A stretch of DNA of 64,000 nt, taken from the NCBI RefSeq assembly GCF_024713975.1, contig NC_091113.1:11606501-11670500 (forward strand), written 5' to 3'. The notes below the pieces were generated by a model that worked only from the letters and a program-made list of their open reading frames with translations, made no database searches and was not told the DNA's origin. Positions 32,791-43,049 of this stretch are shown piece by piece (the stretch's first letter is position 1; each line of letters starts with the position of its first letter). Source of the stretch: Paralichthys olivaceus. Lineage: Eukaryota; Chordata; Actinopteri; Pleuronectiformes; Paralichthyidae. The translations under genes were made by a program, and so were the position numbers.

Positions 32791-34084
32791 GTTCATTCAC
32801 ACATCCGGTACTTCAGTAACTGTAATCCAATTACCGTGTGGAGTGCGATGATCCAGGGCTGGCAGGCGGGCGGGCTGCGGACGATGTGCACACAGCTTCC
32901 TGCCTTTTACATGGTCGACCCCCAGAGTGATTTCAATTAATTACTGTGTCAGTATCCCGCATTAACCCACTGGCCAGAAAACAAAGGTTCCTCGGAAAAC
33001 AAACCAAACCAAGAATAAACCATTGAATTAATTTATTCTTGAGGCGGTGGCAGAGTCAGGCCCGTGAAAACAGAACCAAACACCAGCCATTATTCAGAGC
33101 AGGAGCAAAGCCATCTGGTCTGAGTTTATATTTCTATGTGCATGTAATTTGTGCTGTAGTTGTTCCGAGGACTGTGTAAACACATTTTAATACACTTGGG
33201 GGGAAGAGAGGGAGATGAACATCAGGACAGAGACAAGAGATGTGTTACTGTTCAATTGTGTCTCTCTCGCCTCGTCTTTCCCTGCCTCGCTTTCCCCTGT
33301 CTCGGATACTTTTGTTATATTGATGGATACGGCACACTCAGCAATATTTCAAGGCATGATAGAGGTGCAAAAAAAAAGCCTTTCATGGCAAACCAAACAG
33401 GCTTGGAGCTGCTTAGGCTTGTGTTGACAAATGGAGAGGGAGCATTAAGTACAGTCAGAAATGGCAACGTGAATCCCCTGAAGACTAGAAAGAAAAAAAA
33501 TCGGACTTTTTGGATAGACCATAACCATAACGCTGGGTAAGTCTAAAAATGAGACACACACACACACACACAGTCCTTTCAGGAGCCTGGGGCCTAGAGG
33601 GAATAATGGTTAGCAACCTGAAAAATGCCCTGATCACAAAAGGCCTCCGACAGTAATAAATGAAATAGTTGAGCCACATGCATTAATCCATGCTTCTCTG
33701 TGCATGTGTATCCCTCTTTTTTATGTATTTTGTGCTGTTATCTGTAATTTTTTCTGTCCATGCATTAAACCCAACATTTGTGTTTGTGTGTGTGCGTGTG
33801 TGTGTGTGTTTGTGCCTAACTGAAAGAGAGAAACAGTTGGAGGAACTGTGAGAGGTAGTCATACGCTGTCAAAGCGAATTCTCACGCTGTGTTTGCACGA
33901 ATGTAATGTGGGAAACACTGTTTATGTGTGAGTTTTGTGAAGTTGTCTGACAATACCAACACACAAACAGACTAATGACACTTCCTGAATCAATGTGCTC
34001 AAAAGAAGACTTGGGCATTAATTCTTCCTCTTCAGCGTGTAGCCGATCTCAGGCTTGAACTCTTGATGAACAGCGACACCAGCG

Positions 34085-34375
34085 TTGGCCCTTATCACCA
34101 AAAGCTCCTAAATCTCTTTGTCTTTCCAAGTTGACATCTTCATCAGCATCTCCACTCGGTTTTGCTTCTGTAATAATTTGGAAGTCATCAACATGCCATC
34201 TCGCTTGCTTTGACTTTTCCAGACATTTTCCTGCTGTATTCTCACATGGGCTCAGTCTGACGTTTTACCAGGGGGCTGGCAGGAAATGTTCCAGAAAAAA
34301 TATTTTACGTTCTAACTTAAAGCCCCTTCCGGAAAATTTCAGATAAATGTCCGCAGCTCAGTGCATGTGAGCAGC
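34085..34375. repeat. Dispersed repeat family C, copy 2
   Basis: Shares ordered blocks with the 29340-29815 copy (TATCACCAAAAGCTC, GTCATCAACA, TTCCTGCTGTATTC, and a CTCAGTGCAT segment near the end). A third partial relative may lie at 51605-51700 (GAGAAAGTCTGGACC, CTTCCAGGGTCATGTC). Confidence 0.5.
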
Positions 34376-34895
34376 TTTTTCTGCCTGACAGCGACCCAGC
34401 ATGGCTAAAGTAAAACCGATGTGTGTCTATCAGCCAGAAAGGCAGAAGTAGCCTGATGTTATAGAGCCACAAAAACTCAGGCTAAAAAGGTGCAACTACT
34501 AAATCATTGGATACTCCTTTAATATAAATTGCATGCAGTCCAAAACCAGCTTTTTAGATTATCCACCCTGGAGGTGATTTTTGACAGTCTCAATTTTCAG
34601 GTGTCAACAACACGTCCCTGCTCCTTTTGAATGTTTGGATTATACTTCTAACTCCACTCTTACTTTTCTCACGTCGATCACTTTCTAAACTGTTTACATT
34701 TTCTCTCGCTCTTTGTCTCTAAACTGTGTATTTTTAGTCAGCATTTGACTCACCTTGTTCTTCCCCTCATTCTCCTTACCTTCGCTCTTTCTCTCTCTCT
34801 CCAAGCTGTGTATATTTGGGTCTGTCTGTGGGGAGTCAGGGGTCATTATTAATCTTGCTTGCTCTCCTAGCTTCAGGCATAACAGCAGGGCATGA

Positions 34896-34897
<2 letters not shown>

Positions 34898-34947
<50 letters not shown>

Positions 34948-35067
34948 TGTGTGTGTGTGCGTATAAATGAGGGGGTAAGGAGTGGTTGCGAATGAGTCAG
35001 TTACGCTGTTCGAGTAAAGGTGTGGGAGAACATGTTTTTGTGAGTGCACTGTCTGTAAGCCGTTTAG

Positions 35068-35110
<43 letters not shown>

Positions 35111-35113
35111 TGT

Positions 35114-35184
<71 letters not shown>
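34898..35184. repeat. Dense (GT)n cluster
   Basis: A GT run at 34898-34960 with AT and GC interruptions, about 110 nt of non-repetitive sequence, then a GT run of about 115 nt at 35069-35184 with two GAG interruptions. Thr-His open frames on the minus strand are artefacts of it. Confidence 0.95.
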
Positions 35185-35186
<2 letters not shown>

Positions 35187-36164
35187 GGAGAGGGAAAGTG
35201 CATTTTGCCATGATGGATCATGAGAGACCCACATTCTTAATGCACACTCGCACAAGACAGACACCCATGAGAAATGAAGGGGCGAGAGAAGGGGTGAGTG
35301 AGCACAGGAGAGGGGGGAGGAGTGTGAGTGAGAGAGAGGTGATGAGGAAACAGAGGGAGAGAGAGTGACAGAGAAAGGAGAGGGAGAGAGCAGGGAGAGT
35401 CCCTGTTCCTCCTGAACTCATTAACCGTTGTCCTCTCCGCCCTCCCTCCTGCACTCCCACAATGCCAAGCAGCGGCGTGCATCAATAACGCTGGTGACAG
35501 CACGAGAGGGACGGGTCAGACAAGCAACCGCCATCTCCCTGGCAACCACCACTATGGCCACCATCGCCACGACAACAATTGCCGAGCACACGCGGGGGGC
35601 TTCCCCCCTTCCCCGCTGGCCCAGCTCCCCTCCTGCAGCCGTCACACAGCGAGGGCCGCCGCGCCTGCTGCTGCCAGATCAGAAGCAAACTAAATCCACA
35701 GCACGGCTCCGGGAAGGGATGAGGCAAAAAAAAAAGAAGCTGAGTGATCTTGATTCTGAGGTTAACTGAATGGACAGGAGATTCAATCTCAGCGGAGGAG
35801 GGGTGAGGGATGTAGGGATGTTCTGGTGTCACTGTTGCTGGGTCTGTGAGGCCCAAAGAGAATCGCAAGCTGCACGGGAGACGCAACTTTGAATAGTTGC
35901 CTTTTACTGTCGAGCACACGGTGTAACTCAGGCTCAGGAAGGAAAATGCATCATGATTTAAATAATCTGGATGGTTGCTGTGCAAAAAACTGAAATACTT
36001 GATGTTTCATCGACCTCTCAAATTGTTGTTGCTCATTAAACCGGCATCAGTTCATTTTATCTTGAATTAAAACTAGAATGGCACAATAAAGAGCACATGC
36101 ATCTACCAAGGCCCAACAGTCCCCTTAAATACAACCAAGCTTTGTAACTGAGCTGCAGATCATG

Positions 36165-36360
36165 AAATCATAATCTCCACTGCGGAACAATGAAGGTTTT
36201 TCATCAAGCTCCACGAATGATTCCCTAGGAAATATGTGAAAATGTACAAAAACATCTGATCTCCCAATGTTCCAAAAAAAGTAGTACCGTCCCATCCTTC
36301 CACAAAGACTCATGGAAATCTGTTCAGTGCTGACAAACAATAAAACAGACATGGGTTCAG
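36165..36360 (-). repeat. Dispersed repeat family A, diverged copy
   Basis: Contains CCGTCCCATCCTTCCACAAA, CATGGAAATCTGTTCAGTG and CTGACAAACAATAAAACAGAC. These match, in order, the end of the teleost repeat seen more fully at 2676-2960 and 39440-39710. Confidence 0.5.
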
Positions 36361-37515
36361 ACACTTATGGAATTAATTACTGTGTATTGTGAAATAGGTC
36401 ACTCAAAATGCTAACATCATGGAGATGTAACTCACAACTCTTTGATTTGACCTCTTATCGCTCTTTGGTTTTACTGACGACCAATAAAAAAAACCTCTGT
36501 TAAGTTGTACATAAAGTTGTAAACAAAATCAGCAACGAGCTGTTTAAAAGAAAAATGATTTGGCGATTTAAAGAGTCACATATTTTCTAAGCAGTCGATA
36601 CAGACTGTGACAAAGAGAGTTGTAATCATATTCATCAGGTGACCAGAAACATCTTTCAATGCTGTCATCTCTGTGTTTCGAGTACACAAAAACAAACGGT
36701 TGTAGCAGAACTTCTGTCCGTTTGTTTTCTTCCCCTTTCGTGGCAAAAACATTGATGCAGCTGCGTCATTTTTTCTCTGAATGGACGACAAATAGCCTCA
36801 GTAGCTGTAGGTCCATTTTACCATAGAGACTCTGACTATTCAAGAATATTCTGTCAATTTTCAAAGCTGAATTCCCATAGTTTCTAATATGACCTGAATA
36901 CCTCACCATTTGAACCGTGCCACATGTTTTGTTAGCGTTGACAAAGCACCAGTGTCTAACCTTTTAAACTCTTCAGCGCAAACAAACTCACTTCTTATAA
37001 ACTCACCGTGTCTTTCTTTAAATATGCTGATTGCACATAATAGAACGTGATGAACTCCAAGATGAACTTTTAAATTTAGTCTGGTGAGGGGAAAAGGTAA
37101 AAAATGTACTAGGCGAACAAAAAGTTTGTAGAGCGACATACCTCAAATTGTGCAGAGGTATAAAATCATCTAACACTCAGCAGACTCAGGTTCAGCTAGA
37201 GGAGAAAAAAGACTTTACCTTAGAGTTTACTTATATATTTCACTAAATGTCTGGACGCAGTATGCAATCATTAAGTTATTGATCAGATAGTCATTCAACA
37301 ATTGAGGAATAGTCTTATTATTCCATATGCAAAGGCATTGATTCATTTATAGATAGATAGATAGATTTGATGAAGCTCCCCTGCCAGACAGACAGATGGA
37401 TGGACGGATCCATGGATAGATTGAAATATGGATAGTAGGTGGATGGATTAAAAGATGAATGGACACAGATTGATTATAGATATATATATATTGTGTGTGT
37501 ATGCATGAATGTGTG

Positions 37516-37551
<36 letters not shown>
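37516..37551. repeat. (TG)n microsatellite
   Basis: TG run of about 35 nt, about 100 bp upstream of the CpG-rich island. Confidence 0.95.
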
Positions 37552-37555
<4 letters not shown>

Positions 37556-37649
37556 GTAATAACAGAGACAGAACGTCTGGAGGACCCTGACGATAAGAAG
37601 GAGAGAGGATCTCCTCTGGCGGATGAATTAAATGTCCCGTGCAGTGATG

Positions 37650-38043
37650 TCGGTGTGTTTTGTGTTTACCGTGTTTTCACGAGGATCGCTGCAACATGTC
37701 AGACCGGAGCTCGCGCGCCTCCTCGCAGACGCGGAGCCGCTGCCGGCGCGAGCCCAAGGAGCTCGCGAGAGGGACGTTTCCTTTCCTCGCGGACGGAAAA
37801 GAAAAACACGACGGGGGGCGGGGCTTACACGGGCTGCTTGACCAATAACACAGCGAGACTCTCGGTGGGCGGGCCTTGGGTGTTTCGCCTCAACCAGTGA
37901 GAGAGCGAACGAGCCTCCGTGGCCCCACGTGGGTGTCGAGCCCCGCGCGACAACCACCGGCTCTCTGGACCAATCGCACACGCGCAGGGGGTAAATCTCG
38001 ACGCTGATTGGCTCGCTGCTTTTCACAGAGCCCCCCCCCCCCC
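37650..38043. promoter_or_regulatory. CpG-island promoter-like segment without a recognised gene
   Basis: About 390 bp of conspicuously CpG-dense sequence in otherwise CpG-poor surroundings. Visible elements: a GC box (GGGGGGCGGGGC near 37813-37824), CCAAT at 37842-37846, a GGGCGGGCC element near 37868, a CACGTG E-box at 37926-37931, CCAAT at 37970-37974 and ATTGG (CCAAT on the other strand) at 38007-38011. It ends in a 13-nt C run. This is the layout of a TATA-less housekeeping promoter using Sp and NF-Y factors. Open frames across it on both strands (up to 153 aa) resemble no protein I know and are expected in CpG-rich DNA. It may serve an unannotated noncoding transcript, a distant fscn2 promoter or an enhancer. 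Confidence 0.5.
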
Positions 38044-38083
38044 ATTTCAGTCATCATGATCAGCCGCTGTTAACTCTTTCCTA

Positions 38084-38084
<1 letters not shown>

Positions 38085-38132
<48 letters not shown>

Positions 38133-38135
38133 CAC
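38085..38135. repeat. (CA)n microsatellite
   Basis: CA run of about 50 nt with one GC interruption; a TG run at 38323-38346 follows. Confidence 0.95.
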
Positions 38136-38586
38136 TGTAATAGCAAAATGTGAATTAATGAATGATTCAGAGGCGGTTTGTTTTTAGAAACGCGATACAT
38201 CAGTTAATCGTGACCGTTTCAAAGCCTCGTCTCAGACTAAGTTAAAGGAAAGAGAGACCAGCGCTAATATACTGCTGCACTGTACCGGAGCACGTGGGGC
38301 AAGCAGGCTGCAGCCTTTTAAATGTGTGTGTGTGTGTGTGTGTGTGATCATAATCAAATCAGCATGCAAGAAAACCCAGAGAGATTAAAAGCACATGATG
38401 GATGCACAGTTAACGGTGGAGCTTTAAGCCACATTCACACATCCAGCAGCCTCCGCTTCTGTGAGGATGGAAGCAGGGGGACGCGCTCCCTGCCCCCGCC
38501 CCTCTCCTGCTTAATTGCGCCCATGTTTTATAGTTGATAACGCTTTACGTGTTGTTGACGCCTTTCAGTTTCTGCAAAGCCAGCCG

Positions 38587-38606
38587 CCCCCCCCCCCCCC
38601 CCCCCC
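38587..38606. repeat. (C)20 homopolymer
   Basis: Twenty consecutive C residues followed by TCACCCCTCCCC. A second, 13-nt C run lies at 38031-38043. Such tracts can form i-motif or G-quadruplex-type structures and are prone to sequencing error. Confidence 0.9.
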
Positions 38607-38899
38607 TCACCCCTCCCCTGGAAGCAAAGGCACATTAAAAAAGCAGCCATTTTAAATAGCACCAAAGAGTCCTTCCCTCCTACGCTATGCAGTCACACAG
38701 GCACCAACAGTGACACACCGAGCATCAATCTCCTGCTTTTTTTAACCCCCGAAAAATATACAGGCAAAGGTCCCATAGAGCAGCCGGAGCAGCGGGCTGA
38801 CACCGCCCCTCAGCGGTGGCTTTGGGGATTACATGTGCCAGTATGCGATGGGCTGTGTGTGCGTGTGTCTATGTAAAGTTATAAGGGTCAATTTGGTTC

Positions 38900-39037
38900 A
38901 ATACCATCATTGTGAGGACATTTTGGCTGGTCCTCACTAATTCAAAGGGGTTAAGACTTGCTTTTATAGTTAGAATCAGGTTTAGGGTGAGGCTAGGGAG
39001 TGTCCTCCCAACTACAGAGAGACAGTTGTGTGTGTGT

Positions 39038-39075
<38 letters not shown>

Positions 39076-39290
39076 TGTCTTTATACACATGAAAGCTATC
39101 AAGTTTAGGTAAGGGTAAGAGTTAGGGTTAGGCATTTAGCTGTGATAGTTAAGGTGAGGGTAAGAGCTAGTGAATGCATCATGTCAATGAGTGTCCTCAC
39201 AACTGTAGAGAGACAAGTGTGTCTCTGTGGTTAGGTCAAGGGTTGGGTTAGTCATTAATGGATCATGGTTAACATCAGGAATAAGGATAT
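38900..39290. repeat. Dispersed GTCCTCAC / TTAGGG-like repeat
   Basis: A GAGTGTCCTC-CAACT-AGAGAGACA unit occurs at about 38997 and again at about 39188. Between and around them are GGTTTAGGGTGAGG, AAGGGTAAGAGTTAGGGTTAGG and TTAAGGTGAGGGTAAGAG strings, plus a TG run (39026-39073). The motifs resemble degenerate TTAGGG units, as in a repeat common in teleosts. Confidence 0.55.
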
Positions 39291-39439
39291 GGCTAGGCTA
39301 TCTACAATGATCAACACAAAGTCCTAATAATAGCTGCGCAAACTGAGAAGTAGTGGTTTGCAACTGTCTCAGTAAGAACCAGAATGGAACTCATTAGCAA
39401 GCATACCTCGCCAGCAGGCCCAACAGGCTCCGAAACCAT

Positions 39440-39710
39440 TTAAACTAGAGCTGGATTTTTATTAAATCTGCAGCAAGTTGCACACACTCATTATATTTCA
39501 TGTTTCATTCCCCTAAACGTGTCAGATTCTTTTCATCAAGGTCAAGATTTCAAGAAACACCCTATCTTACAATGTCAAAGAAAGTCTAAAAGAATTCCTG
39601 TATCCTCACCAAAATCGTATGTGTTCTTCCCTGACCGACACCACATCCTTCCACCAAATTTCGTGGTAATCCGTCTAGTATTCTTGCGTAATCCTGCTGA
39701 CTGAGAAAAC
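39440..39710 (-). repeat. Dispersed repeat family A copy
   Basis: Shares with 2676-2960 the ordered blocks GCAAGTTGCACACACTCATT, TTTTCATCAAGGTCAAGAT, ATCTTACAATGTCAAAGAAA, AATTCCTG and TCCTTCCACCAAATTTCGTG, ending GCGTAATCCTGCTGACTGA. This is the orientation opposite to the copy at 5195-5538. Confidence 0.65.
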
Positions 39711-40399
39711 AAAACCCAGACCCAAACACAGACCGACCAGTTATATTTGGAGTCAAGTTTCTCTTTTTAAATGAGAGATTTGTCATTGGATTTACTGGTA
39801 CAAGTGTGTATGAATTCAATGCAGGTAAGGACGTGTGGCAAATAATCCTGTGAAAGTAGTTGCATTATTTATTCAATTATCATTTTCTTCAAAAGTTTTG
39901 TATTGTTATTATAGACATCTATGAATAAGGAAGACAATGAATTAATATGACATGACATGTTTTTTTCCCTGGTTAATCCAGTTAAATAATAACAGGCTAA
40001 TAACAGATTTTCAGTAATAACGACAAATTTGGGTCCTGATAAAAGTTGGTATTCACTCAGATTAATCATTCGGACATGATTTTAAAAGAGCAAAAACAGG
40101 GACAAGCAGTGGACTCAGAGATTGATTCGAGTGATCTCTCTTTCATTTAGTTCACAACCTCTTGAATTAAACACAAGACAAGAGAGGGGGGGGCACTAGA
40201 GGGGAAGAAAAGGGGGGGAAAGAAGGAATGGAGGAAGTAATGGAGGAAGAGAGACAGTGTGTGTGTGCGTGTGTGTGTCTGTGGGAGTCGGGGGAGGGCA
40301 CTGTGGGGTACGAGGCAGCACCCTGCAGTCCCAAGTAATGGCAGAATAGAACTTAATAGGGTAGAAAAAGGCTGGAGGCTGTTAACTCAGAAACGGTCA

Positions 40400-40700
40400 T
40401 TTTGAATTCCCCATTCTCTCTCTCTCTCTCCGTTGCTCCCCCTCTCCCTCATCCCTTCTTCCATACATGTTCTATATCTTTAACCTGGTTTCCCATCCCT
40501 GTTTTCCAGTGTCAATTACTGATCCATCTCCCTGCATCCTTCACCTGTCTCCCACCGCCGTTTCCCTCTCCTTTCTCCTGCTCCTCTCCTTCTATCTCGC
40601 AACCTTACCTCCTCCCATCCATCCCTCCTTCCTTGCCTCATCTCTCCCTTCCCTTGCCTCCCACCTCCCCCTCCTCCCTCTGTGTCTCCTTGGAGGAGGT
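40400..40700. repeat. Pyrimidine-rich low-complexity block
   Basis: The + strand is dominated by C and T (TCTCTCTCTCTCTCTCC, CCCTCTCCCTC, CCTCCCACCTCCCCCTCCTCC), which creates Ser/Pro/Leu-rich artefact frames. Confidence 0.75.
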
Positions 40701-42197
40701 GTAATGATAGCTATTTGAGTGTCATCAGAGGACCGCTGTAATGGCTTCTAAAGCACCATCCCACGGTTGCCACGGTGAACCTGGCACAGCCACCATCCCA
40801 GAATAAGGGGTGGGGGTGAAAAAAAAGGAGAGGAGAAGAAAAAAAACCTAACAAAACATCTGGTTGGCTATCGACAGGCGTCACTGTGCCGACGGCAGCA
40901 TGAATGCTGGCACATCAGCAGACGATGACGTGGCCCCCGGGGGCCACAGAGAGCGAGCTAATGATGCGTGGGATAGGATACATATGAGGAGGAAGTACAG
41001 TAATAGTGATAATAGTGATACTAATGAAAATAATAACACTGATAACAATAACAGTACATTACTTTTTTGATTTGTGAGCAGTGTGTCTGTCGGCACCTCC
41101 TCGCCCCCTCATCTCTCCCACTCTCTCCAATGTGTTTTCTGTGTGTTTGTGTATATGTGTGTGTAAGTATGCACACATGTTCATGTGAAAATCTGTGGTT
41201 GAATTTAAGCAAGAGAGAGCGATAAGGGATGTTTGCAAACTTTCCAATGCTTGCTGCTCATTTAAAGGTAAGGAACGTAAAGAAATCTGAATCGCACAAA
41301 CACACACACACGTGCATGTTGCAGCACCTCTAACCATCAGTAGATCAGATGTTTTGTTCGAGTAGAGAAGCAGAGTGGCTGTTTATAGAGAAGTGATTTC
41401 CTCCACATCATTAGGCATGTGTACGAGGACACTAGAGGGGATTTTAAAATTGCTTTTGTCTTGAAAGATTTGATGAAGTGGGTGTGACACTGCAAACTTC
41501 TTGGTGCCATTCAGTTGTCCTTTGAGTTTGAATGGCTGCTGTCAAGTCAGTCGACTGGAGCATGTTGACAGACACTGAAATCACCAAGATGAGTTTGCAG
41601 GTTTCCTTCCAGACTGTCGGCACCAGAGCTGGACCTTGTGTCTGCAGCTCAGGGACACCCTCTGTAGGTTGAGCCGTAGAGTTCTTTGTAGTACACAAGG
41701 ATAAAGTTCGTTAAAATGTTGTAAGTTTTAATGACATGTTTTGAGTCTTTTTTTTAGTCTCCCAGTCAATAAAAATAACAGTAATCATCTTATTGTGACT
41801 TGTAATTTCCTCTAATAACTATGGCTATGTTTGCCCTGAGAGTTAGCTGAGACGGGTAAAGTGGATATGACGCAATTAAAAGGCGACCAAAAATAAATGG
41901 CCCGTTACCTTGAGTAAAATTTGGGATTTCTCTGGGTGTGAACATTGTTGGAAATAATTTGTATAACGTCAGTACACAAGCCAACAAAATATATAACACA
42001 GGTCTAGTTGTTTTTAAACAGTTTAATGTCGGAATTTTTACATATTACATCTTTAAAATCTCTTTATAAAGCTGTTGTTATCAGAGGAGTTTCAAACTAG
42101 AAATAGAGGCTGATTTGAGGCCAATTAAAGTCATGTGGGAGGTCTGTTTTAGCATCACTTTAAGAGGCCGAGGGAATTACACCATGTCCTTCAGAAT

Positions 42198-42228
<31 letters not shown>

Positions 42229-42324
42229 ACATGCATTGTTTATCGCATTTTGCGTAAAAACCCAAGCAGTTCAAGTCTGGGTCAGGGGGAGTAAATCTTT
42301 GAGTGGTGAGACCCTCTACTGACC

Positions 42325-42326
<2 letters not shown>

Positions 42327-42392
<66 letters not shown>
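42327..42392. repeat. (TG)33 microsatellite
   Basis: Perfect TG run of about 66 nt about 700 bp upstream of the inferred fscn2 first exon; a 28-nt TG run lies at 42201-42228. Confidence 0.96.
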
Positions 42393-42394
<2 letters not shown>

Positions 42395-43049
42395 GTGACA
42401 TGTATGTTGCCGTGGGTCAGTGAGTCTATGTGTATGTTTATGATCATTGACAAGCAGAAGGGGGGAGGTTGTGTGTGTGTGTAGGGAGGGGTGGTGCCGC
42501 TAGATTAGCCAGGTTGGGATGATTGGGTTGAGGATTAGATGGAACAGGAACAGACACGTCTGTTTACTCTGCAAAGAAGACTTATAATAGGCTGATTGGC
42601 AAGGTTTATTACTCATACACACACACCCCGGCCCACTTACTGCCCACACACATTCATTCAAACCCCCATATGTTGATTAGCTTGTTACTGTTGCCTTTAT
42701 AATAGCTGCCATCTCTTGTCCCTTTGCTTGTCTTAAAATTCAGATTTGAAGTCCGAGCGTCTCAGCCTCTCAGACACATTTCCCATTAGTATTGACCCCG
42801 AGAGCTTGCAATCAGAGAAGGTGTGTAACTAAATCCCCAGCATAGGTACGTAAACGGAGCTGCACTCAGGCAACTACCCCAAAGGCATGGGGAGCGCTCT
42901 GGTTACCCAGCGCTGTGTGTGTGTGTGTGTGTGCATTGTTTCTACTTACCTGTCTTTATGTGTCACAGAAAAAGGTGAAGTGCAGAGCTCAGAATAAAGC
43001 GCAGAGGCAGAGAAAGGTAGGATTATATACATGGCAGGTTAGAGAAAGG

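Larger units (their letters stand above)
32791..37640. other. Intergenic, microsatellites and candidate noncoding islands
   Basis: No supported gene. It contains a unique, homeodomain-motif-bearing segment (32815-33010), repeat family C copy 2 (34085-34375), a dense GT cluster (34898-35184), a purine-rich block (35280-35400) and a GC-richer segment open in several frames on both strands (35430-35770). A diverged family A copy (36165-36360) and a GATA/GGAT short tandem area (37350-37470) follow. Confidence 0.5.
38136..43030. other. Intergenic upstream of fscn2
   Basis: No coding gene. It contains GTCCTCAC-type and GGGTTAGG-type repeats (38900-39290), family A repeat (39440-39710), a pyrimidine-rich block (40400-40700), a GATAATAG / AATAATAAC short tandem near 40999-41055 and GT runs at 42201-42228 and 42327-42392. 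GGATTAG at 42532-42538 and TAGATTAG at 42501-42508 are OTX/CRX-type cores in front of a photoreceptor-expressed gene, but this is only suggestive. Confidence 0.5.

Noticed and set aside
34873-35264. Thr-His-repeat open frames up to 112 aa on the minus strand
   Set aside because: They are the (GT)n microsatellite read in frame; the same artefact occurs at 10764-11039, 11441-11653, 12892-13107 and 20298-20624.
35482-35985. 167 aa open frame on the minus strand
   Set aside because: No recognisable domain, no splice or promoter context, and a competing frame is open on the other strand. GC-rich composition explains it better.
37439-37900. 153 aa open frame on + through the CpG island
   Set aside because: It starts in an AT-rich, microsatellite region and runs into CpG-dense DNA where stop codons are rare; no similarity recognised. 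The overlapping 132 aa minus frame is rejected for the same reason.
40402-40704. 100 aa Ser/Pro-rich frame on +
   Set aside because: It is a pyrimidine-rich low-complexity tract, not a protein.
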